A stretch of DNA of 64,000 bases from Hermatobates lingyangjiaoensis (taxonomy: Eukaryota; Arthropoda; Insecta; Hemiptera; Hermatobatidae). The stretch lies in the NCBI GenBank assembly GCA_026182355.1, contig JAPFBL010000104.1, forward strand, positions 3,883,123 to 3,947,122. The letters run 5' to 3'. The position numbers and the translations under genes were made by a program. Below, piece by piece: positions 23,660 to 34,924 of the stretch (positions within the stretch are counted from its first letter, which is position 1; the number at the start of each line of letters is the position of its first letter). The notes under the pieces were generated by a model that was given only the letters and a program-made list of their open reading frames with translations, searched no databases and was not told the DNA's origin.

Positions 23660-25685
23660 AATTAAAACAAAATTATTGTTTCATTCAAAATAATTTATTA
23701 TAAACACCATTAAATAATAACTTTCCAATTTTTAACAGTGTAAAAATAATTTACAACATATGTAATAGAGAAACTTTTCCATAATACGGAAGAAATTTTA
23801 TGGAGACTTATCCTTTGTTGTAAAATTAAATATAGTTTCCTTCTGCCATCATTCTCCTCAGCCAGTGAGTCAGCTCACGATTTTCTTATCCAAAGTTCCA
23901 GTCTAGGTAATTTTGTTAAATTTTTGTAACCTGAGCACCCTTATTTTTTGGGTTTTTCTCGTCTTAGAGCAGTTTATTGAACCTTGTTTCTTGCCTTGCA
24001 AGGTACAGCTGACTCTGGTTCGTTGAGTTCTCATACCTTTGTAAAAAAAAATTTTGTTGGTAATTTTGTGAATTACCTCGTCCGACTTAACTCATCACTT
24101 CTAAAGGTTCATCGTTCTGAGAGTCATGTCTGTAGCTATTTTTCGGAAAAATTCTAATTGCCATGGATGTTTGCCTAACGTGTCCTCCTGGCTAATATAA
24201 CCCGTGGAATAGAACAAATCAAGCTTAATTACATCGAAGATAATCAATAGATTATTATCAGCCTTTTAAACAATAGTGTTTTCCCAAATTTATATAATTT
24301 CATAAATTATGGTAATATTTCATGAATATATCACAGTATTAAATTTTCCAGTTTGTAACCTTCCCACAACTGCTTTACGATGGGTCCTATAATAATTAAA
24401 TGTCGGGCGACTCATTCAATTTGTTATAATTTATTCAGTATTTCATCAAGTCTAATTCAGTTTCCGGATAGTACCAGCTATGCTAAAATGTTGGAGACGC
24501 CACCATAGATGCATTAACTGAAGTACTTGAGTGGAAGTGTTCAGTAAGTTAATAATACTAACCGCACAGTCTATTTATTCTTAATTAATCAATTTATTAC
24601 ATACATTTTCTGTATGTAATTTTAGAGTTTCTAGTAGCTTCTAGCTTATTTCTTCTTAGCTTATTGCTACCTTCGTTATTAATTAAGTTAATATTAAGTG
24701 CATTGAACCAAACAACAATAAATTCTTATTTTCATTATTTTCTTCGTATACATAATTTCCTTGATTCTAGAATGTAGTTAATAACTTTCTGTAATCCATG
24801 TCCCAGTTTCTTTGACATTACCGAGCGTTGTATATTTAAAAAGTTTGCTGAACGCATCCTACCTGCAGTCCCCCATAAATGTTGTCCTTTCTTCAGTTAT
24901 TGTTCTGGACATTGACAGTTACTGGCAAAGCTTTGTAGAGATCTTGTGAAGTTCCAGTAGTGCCCAGCCTGGATTTATTTGTGGAGTTTTATCTATTGTA
25001 TCAGGAGGCTCCTACAAACTTTATTTATGCGCGTAGCACTTTCATAAATTTTTAGATTAACCTTATACCACCCTCAATTTGAATGATGAATCTTTAAAGT
25101 AAACAATACAGTCCGATTCCCAAAATTTGCAAATAAATTACTTCTTAATTGTAAAAAAAAAATTATCATAAAAAATATTTTAACTATGTTATTACAAACA
25201 AAATGATGAATATTATTTCAAAAATGATTAAGGTAAATATGTTTTTCCTTAAGTGCCTATGAAATTAAGTGTTAAGCTACCACTGTTTGTACTAGCATAA
25301 ATTCAGAGCATCATAAAACGGCAGCATAAACTGGCTACATTCTTTTAGGCAACTTCGATTACACAAACATCATTTTGTAGAATTTAAGATATAAAATGGG
25401 AAAATTGGTTGCATGCCTGCAATAATGGAATGAAAATGTAGTACAATTAGAAAATGTTACTGTATAGAAAGGAAGGAGAAAATGAAGAATGACCTCAATA
25501 ATATACTCTTTTGTAAAAGTAAGGAATTAAAAATCATATCATAGGAAAAGTAATTGAAATATTTTAGCCGTCCGATGGAGATTTTATAATATGCTCCTTA
25601 TCTCTAATTTAATATTACAATTTATTCATTATCCTGAAATTTTCTGTGATGTGAAAAAATATAATTTTATTATAGCAATTTTACG
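23660..25685. other. Unassigned stretch with one perfect hairpin
   Basis: A 10-bp perfect hairpin lies at 24,596-24,620 (ATTACATACA, loop TTTTC). The region 23,860-24,250 is less AT-rich and its plus-strand frames show short plausible stretches broken by stops. It may be an old element, but I cannot name it. Confidence 0.4.
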
Positions 25686-25689
25686 TAAA

Positions 25690-25910
25690 TACTATAATTA
25701 AATATACAATAATTGTAAATACAATAATTGTATAATAATACAAATATACAATATACAAAATAATATAATATAATATAAATAATATAAAATAATACAAAAT
25801 AATATAATAAAATAATAATACAAAATAAAATAATACAAATATACAATATACAAATAATACAATATACAAAAATTGTATAATAATTGTAAATACAATACAT
25901 TAAAACACGT
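25690..25910. repeat. Cryptically simple AT/AAT/ATAC-rich tract
   Basis: An almost G-free plus strand of AATAT, ATACAA and AATA words, with ends that are partly inverse copies of each other (AATTGTAAATACAATA). The long minus-strand frames here are tyrosine/isoleucine low-complexity strings and not genes. Confidence 0.8.
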
Positions 25911-28481
25911 AAACTATAAAAGTGGAATTGGTATAAGAAAAACGGATCAAATGCATGCAAATTAACTTCAATTATATTTAAAATATATTTTATAATATTT
26001 AATTCGTGTTTTATGAAAAAAATGTTTATTTTTGATTATTGTTATTTTCTTAATCTCATTTTTAGTTAAAAAAATCCAAAATTTCTTTTGGAGAATCAGT
26101 TCTAGTTTAGTGGATTGTTGGAGTGACCATGAAGGGTGTTTTCCTTTTAGTATTCAAAGATCTAAAGAATATTTAAATTATATATTTAAACTTGGTCATA
26201 TGTTTAAATAAATAATTTTCATGTCTGGCAATGGGAATATTAATTCATTATCAACACCTTGTTAAAGCAGTACTGATTTGTGTCATCCCTTACAGGCTTT
26301 CATGTTAAAATATTAACATTTACAAATATTTTTTCTTTTTTTAGTTTTAATAGTTATTTGTGCAATATAAGACTTTCAGATGTATAACCAAATAAATAAA
26401 TATATTTGTTTGCTAAAATACCAAAACAGGAATTTTTAATATAAGCAGGGAAAAACCCCCTAGGTGATCTTTACTATTTATAAAAATCTATCAGTATAGT
26501 TAGTAAAACAATATTATCATTTAATAACAATTTTCATATCAATAAACTTCTGAATACTTTCAACCGAAGTGACTGAAAGAAGGATAAATGAATACCTTTG
26601 TTATTATAAAAGCACTAATAAAAATGAAACTAATCTGGAATGACTTTAAAAACACAGAAAAAACAGTAATGGAACAAGGTATGGATAAATAAATAAATCA
26701 AAAAAATAGATTTATTTATTAATGAATAAAAAAAATTATAATAAAATTTAGGCGTCATTGGTGCAGATACATGCAATAGGGAATTAAATAAACCTAAATG
26801 TAAACAGTTCTTCGTGAAGATTGTTAAAGTCCAAAACCGAACGAACGGCTGCATGTATGATAAGATGATTAATTTTATCCATTTTACAACTTCTTGAAAT
26901 GTGATGCTATCAACATGCATTAATGTCATAATTTTTTTAAGTAAAAGCACCACAGAAGTCTTATTAATATCGAGAATGTCTTTTCACAATTTAGTTTTTT
27001 TATTTTTTTGAAGTATTTGAGTTCTATAGTTTATAACATTTTTCTGTTGTTAATATGATTTAAAACTCTTTCAAAGCTCACTGATGAAAAATTTCGTGCA
27101 ATATCACAAATTTGTTAACCATAAATTATTTCTAACCATGATAAGAAATATGTTGTTCACTTTACTCTTAAGTCTAAATGGAATTGATTAGTACGGACAC
27201 AATGTACTAAAGCTTCAATGTAAAAAGTTGAATTTTTGTTTCTTGCTTTGAAGAGTATTAGATCTGTCTTTTCTTCTGGAATCACTGTTAATGTGATTCT
27301 GCAGAGCAGAAGTCGACCTTCACTTTCATACAGAGCAGTAAACCAATCAAGTAAAAGTTGTAAATTTAAATTTTACCTAAAGTATGAACCAATCATCTGT
27401 AACGTCTAAATAAAAATGTAAAATATTTCTAACAGTGATATATATCCAAGTAGGCCTAATGGGATTAGTACTTTTTCGAACTATCCATTTGAAAAAGACA
27501 CAAATCTCTCGTTTGAAAGGCAATAGTATGGATTTCAGTTGGAATCGACTAAAGGAGCTTGGTAGAGAGTGATTAAAACCTCTAGGTGAGTTGGCACAAT
27601 TGATGGGGCTATCCAATTAGAGGGAGGACCCATTGGCCTCTCTCCAGCCGATATTGGGCTATCACTCAGAAGCAATGCCAGATATTCTCTATGACAAGCC
27701 TCTAGAGCCCACTCTAGTCGTTAATAATCCTCTTAACCGCATACCTCATCAACAAAAATAAAAAGCTTTATTTATAATTTTCTTTAAAGGGAGTGGTTTA
27801 GAATTTTACTATTGGTTGCCTGCAAAATAAACAGTTTAAGGTTACTACCACAGAGGTTCTTCGATAAATTACTACAACACAAACTATCTGAAAAATCTCA
27901 CATTAATTCTCTCATTTTACTCATTTTGAATTGCACTCATCTCATTTAGCATCTGTGATTATAGTTTGATTCAGAACCTGACCACAGACCTATCGTCACA
28001 TTTCAGTCAGGAGACATACTCTTATCTTCAAAAAAGTATAGCATGCAGTCACTTAAATATTAATATGAACAGATTAATTTCTAATTTAGTTCCATCAAAG
28101 TAGTATTTTGTGAAAGGTCAAAAGTACAATGTTTATAAACTCAAAAGTCTGATGCAGGACGCCAAATAACCTTCATTTACGTCGTGATTAACTAAAACTC
28201 TACCGGGCTTCACAACGGCAAAAAAAAAAAATAATAGCAATAATTATTTTGATATATGTTTATTTTCACTAATCGAAGTAAACAATAGTGGGAATATTGT
28301 GTTTAGGTTGTAATTTTGATATCATTGGAAAATTATGTATTAATGTCCTCGTTCTCTAAAAATATAGGTATCTCGAATAGGTGTATCTAAGTGTCTATGT
28401 AAAATGATAAACATAAAATACGGCTTTCTAGTCAACAAAATATCTCAGAAGAACTGCACCCAAATTACAATAATATATATT
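25911..28481. other. Unassigned AT-rich DNA
   Basis: The minus frames at 26,630-26,953 and 27,377-27,616 have no recognisable domain. The segment 27,600-27,730 is less AT-rich and may be part of a dispersed repeat; no second copy is in the window. Confidence 0.4.
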
Positions 28482-28496
28482 ATGTGTGTGTGTGTG

Positions 28497-28552
<56 letters not shown>
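28482..28552. repeat. (GT)n microsatellite
   Basis: A TG dinucleotide run with one interruption (TTGT) near its start. The frame through it encodes only valine/cysteine repeats. Confidence 0.95.
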
Positions 28553-28555
<3 letters not shown>

Positions 28556-28927
28556 TGAGTTGTGTTACAACCAGATCTCAACAGTAACCCTGCTTTGAGA
28601 AATTTATTAGTTTCACAGTATGCGAATCACTAAGTTAAAACAAAATATTTTCTTTTGTAAAACAAAAAATATAAACCGAAAAGAAATTAAATATTAAATA
28701 TTGAAAGATATTTAATGTAATATTAAAAAAATTGTTTTAAATAGTATAAACATTCTAATGATATGGTTTATCTTCTATGACAAGTTATTTTGAACGGTTG
28801 TAATAGTCTGTATTAAGTTTCAGAGACAATTTTTTTATGGTGTGGTGTAATCATTCCATTCATGAACGTTCTAATATGTTCATTCATGACCTAAGTTTGT
28901 AGCCAAGCTTCTTCCTGATCATTATGG

Positions 28928-29128
28928 TTAGAACGTGCTTTCATGATCCATGAGTACTGGTTTTCCATTCATCTTCCCAATTTGTCTCAGTTGTTCATTG
29001 TATTTTTTTTTAGTAAGGTTTTGTAGCCACGGTGATCGCAGAGCAGAACTTCCTCTGTCAGGTAATCTGTTTCTATTTCTAATCAAAATGTTAAAAAGTT
29101 TTGTTTTTTTGTTTGTATAATAGGCCAC
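28928..29128 (-). CDS. Hypothetical ORF or exon, no ATG
   Basis: The minus-strand frame includes RNRNRLPDRGSSALRSPW and NLTKKKYNEQLRQIGKMNG and ends at a stop after HESTF. Composition is protein-like in its second half. The start is GTG; the bases before it (AAAAACAG) give an AG but a poor pyrimidine tract. I recognise no family. Chance, an old transposon piece and a terminal exon are all possible. Confidence 0.22.
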   Translation of the reverse strand: MAYYTNKKTKLFNILIRNRNRLPDRGSSALRSPWLQNLTKKKYNEQLRQIGKMNGKPVLMDHESTF

Positions 29129-29149
29129 TGTTTTTAGCTGTTAATTATT

Positions 29150-31228
29150 TCAAAGAGTACTTTTAATGCCTGTCATAGGTATCATCTTATTCGTTTAAGT
29201 AAAAGTTTTACTTCAAGGTTGAGTAACTTGTGATTCCTGGCACATCTCGAGGCGCAAAAAATATGTGATATTTGGCTACTATCTATATAAAAAGTCTTAC
29301 TGTTGCTTTACGTAACGCGTTGAATCAGCAACATAGATGCCACCTTATTAAACAGCATTCTCATATTCCTCTGCGCCATCTGATCCCAATTTATTAAAGT
29401 AGTAAAAACCAATAAACTCTTTTAACTTCAAAGAAATATTATTAACGTTATCCACAACTGTAGTACCTTTCTATGAAATAATCCTGAACCTTTAATAGTC
29501 ATTAGACTATTTTCAACTCGTATAACCACACTAGATTGTTTCCGTTATTACAATGGTTTATTGCTATTACTGAGGTCATCACAAGCGAGGTTATAATAAA
29601 ACTTTATCAAACTTGAAAACATGAAAACACGTTCACTATTCAAGAATTTGTTGTGTGCTCTATCAACTTAACTATGAAGTCCTTCTTCAATCATAGGAGT
29701 CTCCCTAGTGTATACATTTGTCTACCGGATCATTTGTTCTGCTTTTACTTTTCATTTGGAAAGTAATACCTACGACTTAGAAGGATTTCAATGTCTTTTA
29801 GTTTTCTTCATCCTCTTGTTAATAGCCTGTAATGTTTTGTAAGTGCAGGCGCCTGCGAGTGTGTGCCTCAGCGCGTATGAAATGCACGAAATACGCATCC
29901 ATTAAAGGTCACCGTTTTGTCAAGTTCATTAAAACAAACGCAAAAACAAAATATCAAATAAAACATAAACCGAAAAAAAATCCTTTTTAAGAAAGTCCCA
30001 TATTTATCCATTATACTATACCAACTGTGTCTGTTGTGAATTACATAATATGTAAATTCGGAAGATTATAAAAATGTTGACTGTTTATTTATATGTTATG
30101 CATGTGTGTATGTATGTGTATGCCTACGTTATGTGTATCGATAAATGCATTATTGAAGAATAGGTGGAAATGTTCAGCACACTCTGGTCACAATATTTAC
30201 TTTGTTTTCAAATATACTCAATTAGAAGAATGATACAGAGAGAAAGACACGGAAGGTACTATATAAAATATGAAAAAGAAAAAAAATAATCTCTACTATC
30301 TCTCTACTATCTCTACTACAAGTTATGAGAAAGAAAAGAGCAATATTTAAAACTATGATTATTATGTGAACAAAGCATTTATCTTGATGTTGCCATTGCT
30401 TGCTTAATGATATTTGTTAGGAGTTGTTCATTAGTAACGTTAATGCAGTGATCGTTTGCCAAACATTTTGGATTACTGTTCAAGAAAGTTTTACACACAG
30501 TGAATGTATCCTAATGCTTATAAATGATGTACTTAAACCACAGTTCCCTTGAGCCTTGAAGCTCTAGGGACAGAGTTAAACATTGTTGTTGCCCTTATTG
30601 GTTTCGTTTAGGGCGATTACTGCTACCAAAGGGTATTTTCTAACCCTTTTAACTGTTAGAGCTTTGCTATATGTCCAGTTACTTATATTCTTTTTCTCTA
30701 ACCACTAAATGTTACTTCCTACGATAGCCTTAACGGTAAGCATTTCAATTGATATTGCAGAATGAAAGGCAAAGGCAGTCCCTTTATGTTTCACATTCGT
30801 ACAGGACGCTTAAATAAACATTTTCCAGTAGCTCTTTTAACCATAATACATATAAATTTACTTTATGGACCTATGTGAATGTATGAATTCTAATATTGGG
30901 TGGGACTTATTATCTATTTCAAGTTAGATATTCATACATATGCTTCAATTATATTTCATATTTTTTGTCCAATAAGTTAATTAATTTGGATAGAAATTAA
31001 GAACCCTATTGAAACTAACTCATAACTCACGTAGAGCAAATAAACACCTGCTTTACCGAGCGAACGTGGCCATCTTTCTTTAAATTTATTTTTTTATGAT
31101 ACAAAGACTGGGAAAGAAAGAAGACAGAGTGAGGGGGGGGGGGGGCAGAGAAAGGAAGATGGGGCAGAGCAAACAAGATGTTAGTTGTATAGAATGCCAT
31201 TTACTGTCCTTTGTGCGTCGCTTTCCGG
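29150..31228. other. Unassigned AT-rich DNA with a poly-G run
   Basis: A 13-base G run at 31,133-31,145 sits in a GA-rich patch (31,120-31,165). The frames across it are low-complexity. Nothing else is supported. Confidence 0.45.
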
Positions 31229-31405
31229 TTGATAGTATATATATATGTATATATAGTTCAATGTACAGAATGAAACATAGAGAAATTAAAAGACACACTT
31301 ACAGTCTCTAATTTTCGGTTTGAACCGAATATATTTGTTGTATATATAACCTAAGTCAATTTCTACCTGATGACTACGGATATCCAAATATCGTAGTAAA
31401 GGAGT
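31229..31405. mobile_element. Two PLE ends beside TA repeats
   Basis: A TA-rich run at about 31,236-31,256 abuts ACATAGAGAAATTAAAAG and ACACTTACAGTCT, shared with 4730-4765. The adjacent CGGTTTGAACCG is the stem of the corresponding module, but its CUGA half is missing. From 31,362 the plus strand reads CUGAUGA, CUA, CGGAUAUCC, then AAAUAUCGUAGUA. This aligns with the module of the endonuclease-linked family at 5980 and 23,087. Two different PLE families therefore meet here. Confidence 0.55.
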
Positions 31406-33028
31406 CTATCTGTGAAACCTTTTATTTGCTACTTAATATTCTTTGGTGTAATTAGTCCTCCAGGATCGTTTACCAATTTTTCTATTTATCAGTTATATAT
31501 AAGACAAGATGCATTTAGATAACTGAATGAAAACTAGTCACTTAGACTCACTTTCAATATTTCAAACTTTTTAACAGTTCTTCTCCAACACATACATTTT
31601 ACTGGTACGGTGATTGCATTAAAATCAACTGAGCAGCTTCACAGAATATGTGCAAAAATAAAACAAATAGAAACAGCTGGAGAGGAAAAACTGAGAGAAA
31701 ACAATAATAATAAAGACTTCACATAAAAAATCAATTTTTCTCCACAATAATGAATTTAAATCTCAGTGTAACCTTATTCTAGGACGAGGAAGAACTGTTT
31801 AAATATTTCTTGGTGGGTTTTCAGGATGTAGATATTTCAAGGTAGATTGGATAAGAAAACTGGTTCTGGAAAATGTTGAGACTTTATGTTATATGAGCGC
31901 ATTGAATCTATAGAATCACTGACTTAGAATTCGAGACCTCATTAAAACAATAGTTTAATTCAAAAGGGTTTTACGAATTTCGGCTGGATGTCAGAGAAGA
32001 AAATGCCAATTTCTGTATGAAAGTGACATAGATTCCTTTCATATGAAGTCGTGCTTTCCACCTTAGCTGTGATCAAACAGAAACATAGATCCTGACTGAC
32101 TCTAAAAGAGCAGATGTTTATGCTGGAACCAAAATGACTCCCAGATCATACATTCCTGAGCCTCAAAACAACCTTATTCATTCCACTATTAAAAACATTT
32201 TTTTTTCCATTATTTTGCATTTATTTTGTACAGAATTTATTGTTCTAAATTGAAACTAGAAAATGTGTAAACGCTGTTACTTTCTACGTTAATATCGTTA
32301 AATTACTTGTTTCATTTGGGGGGGAGGTTGGTTCAGCTGAACTAAACTAAAAGGTCATTGCACTAAAATAACAATAACAAAAAAAATCAAAAATTTTTAA
32401 TTGGAAAAGATAACTTCTTGATTAAACTACCTCTCAGATAATATTTTATAATAGAAAACTACATTATCAGTTTTTTAGTTTCAGATTTCCCACAAAATTA
32501 ATAATGTTCAAAAACAAAAGCCAAGTTTAATTGAAACAGGATTCTAAGCTCAGAGATAAATGAATATTAAGTCACTAAATTGGATGAACAGTATTTATAA
32601 AATTCAACTATACAACAATTGAACGAAAGAGTTTTAATTTGAAAATGGTTTGGACAGATCGCACAGAACATAACTTTGATGAAGCAACTCTTTCCTTATT
32701 GAAGCAATTTTAATAACAAATAATTCAATTATTCTTTCTGCCAGAAGCAATTAAATTTTTTTTTCTGATAAATCCAATTTTTACACCTCACAAACTTTTT
32801 AAATAAATGTTATTGTTCACAATTAATCTCAAAAATAAACTTAAGTCTTATTTGTTCCTAGCTAGTGAAAAGTGTCCCTGTCTCTATGTTTAACTCTTTT
32901 TTTATAAATCTGACAACACACAATTAATCAAAAAAATATTTTTATTTGGAGGAATGAAGTTTATTAACCTGATGTCTATATTATGCAATATACAAATAAG
33001 AATCACAATATCATATTAATAAACTCGA
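31406..33028. other. Unassigned AT-rich DNA
   Basis: Read on both strands; no supported gene, array or terminal repeat. Confidence 0.5.
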
Positions 33029-33263
33029 TATATATATATATATATATATATATGTTCTATTAAAACCTATGCCTATTTCAATTTTGACACATTTTCGAAT
33101 TAATTTTTCAAATTTTCTTACCTCTGGCTTCCATAACTTATGGAAGCCAGAGGTAAGGAAATTTGAAAAATTAATTCGAAAATGTGTCAAAATTGAAATA
33201 GGCATAGGTTTTAATAGAACATGTATCAATGAAGGCCTGCTCCCCAAATATATATATATATAT
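33029..33263 (+). mobile_element. 171-bp palindrome carrying a PLE N-terminal segment
   Basis: The arms 33,052-33,136 and 33,138-33,222 are reverse complements with one mismatch in 85 and a single central base. (TA)n tracts flank the unit on both sides (33,029-33,051 and 33,248-33,263). The right arm on the plus strand encodes WKPEVRKFEKLIRKC and FNRTCINEGLLPKY. This matches a conserved patch near the N-terminus of PLE proteins, where a basic helix is followed by F-x-x-T-C-x-x-x-x-L-x-P. The frame stops being PLE-like exactly where the TA repeat starts. The left arm is an inverted copy of the same coding segment. Confidence 0.7.
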
Positions 33264-33946
33264 AATACAGGCGAAACAACACAAAACTACTCTTACTATA
33301 GTCAATGTTTGAAGGGTTTTACATAATCAAAAAAAGACCAGGAGATGAATATTGAGATTAGTGACTCTCAGGTAGAGGTTGACAGAGGTGTGTGGCAATA
33401 GTGCACGCGAAAACCGAAGGTACACTAGTACAGAACGTACTTTGACAATAACAATCAGAAATCAGTGGATGAAGCAAAACTAAAAGTGAGAAGAAATAGG
33501 TTTGAAATTAGTAAAAAATTGAGTTCTAGGTGTAAATTTTCTTCCATAGCTGACTCATTTTGGATGTAATCCATCTTCTTGAGTAAAACTGATAAGTTTC
33601 AGCGGGTTATCTGATATTTCTACGGCACTAACGCTTCTTCCATTTCTATAATGTCTCTACTATCTATTTTATGATTAAATATTTGATTTCTTACTTTCTC
33701 TCTCTTTTTATGGAGTACTTCATACATACGTTTAATTTTTTATTATTTTCTGTCACTGTTCACTGTTTTCTTCGTTTCTCCTTGCCTATAACTTTTTCTT
33801 TTTCATAATATCTGTAATCAGTCAAAGCTTTAAGCATTTTCTTATCGGATGGTGAATTTGTTCGTTGAAATTTCTTTCTTAAACACTTAAATAGGGTCTA
33901 CTGCGTCTTTGTCTTAGTTGTCTTAGTATATATATATATATTAGAC
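33264..33946. other. Unassigned stretch
   Basis: No gene or repeat recognised. A T-rich patch occurs at 33,640-33,800, and a short TA run at 33,928-33,940 precedes the hAT element. Confidence 0.4.
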
Positions 33947-34706
33947 CAGAAGTTCTCAACCATGGTCCAAATGGACCCCAGGAGTCCAAGAAATATTTTT
34001 GGGGTTCACAATGACATTTTGGTGGTCATTGAAGAATACCAACTCTTAGTGATTTTTATTATTAAAAAAATAATATACACTTAATTTTTGTTTAATTAAT
34101 TATTCAGAATGGCCTGAAGTAGCCATTCAAACACATTTAAATGTATTTTCTACATTTCAAATAAATGTCCATAAAATTGCCTTCAAAGTAATGCAAAAAA
34201 AAACCGAGTAACATCAACCACAAGGATCTCATTGAATAAATATGCCTATCTCATTATGTATTACCCATTTCACTTTAACTATCCATCAAAAATTATAACC
34301 AGTACACAAATGCTACAGGAAATTCAATTGCCTTCAGCTCTGATGCGCTTCGGCTTCACCTTGGCAGGAACATTGAAATATAAGATATTGCTAAAGAATT
34401 ATTATCACTGTAATTTTTATTATTATTACTAATTTTTATTATTATTGTAGAATACTTTTCTACAATACAACAATTAAATTAGTTTAAATTATTAAATAAC
34501 TTAAATTAGTTTTCAGTTTTTTAAATTAAATTCAGTTTTCAATAAATAAAGCTTTATTGTGAACTATTTCTTTCTTTATTAAAACCTCCAAATGTCAATT
34601 AGTGAAAATTAGAATACTGTATTATGATCAATAGCTATGAAAGGGTCCACCAGGAAAAAAATAAGAGTCAAGGGGTCCATGGGTAAAACAAAGTTGAGAA
34701 CCTCTG
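33947..34706. mobile_element. Non-autonomous hAT element, 760 bp
   Basis: The left end is CAGAAGTTCTCAACCATGG and the right end, reversed, is CAGAGGTTCTCAACTTTG. Just inside, both sides carry ATGGACCCC-type blocks and a GGTCCA/GGGGTCCA motif. CAG-rGTTCTCAAC is a classic hAT terminus. The flanking 8-mers TATTAGAC and TATTTTAC agree at six of eight positions, as expected for an aged 8-bp hAT target duplication. The interior has no transposase; the frame at 34,232 is chance. It would have needed a transposase supplied in trans. Confidence 0.85.
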
Positions 34707-34924
34707 TATTTTACCATTGATATTTCAAACTATAGTTTATTTTTGAGCTTTTCAACTACTTTACAAGATTTCAATTTTTATTTTTTTAAGTATTATGTAT
34801 ACAAAGTATACTAAATTAGTTAGATTGTTCGTAATTTATACTTGTTTAAATGATAATACTTATTTAAATAAATGAAGCTGATATTTCACCATTACAATAC
34901 ATTCATATTGACTGTTGACATTTT

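Noticed and set aside
25670..25960. Three long minus-strand frames rich in tyrosine and isoleucine
   Set aside because: Produced by the AT/AAT simple-sequence tract; all three frames are open at once.
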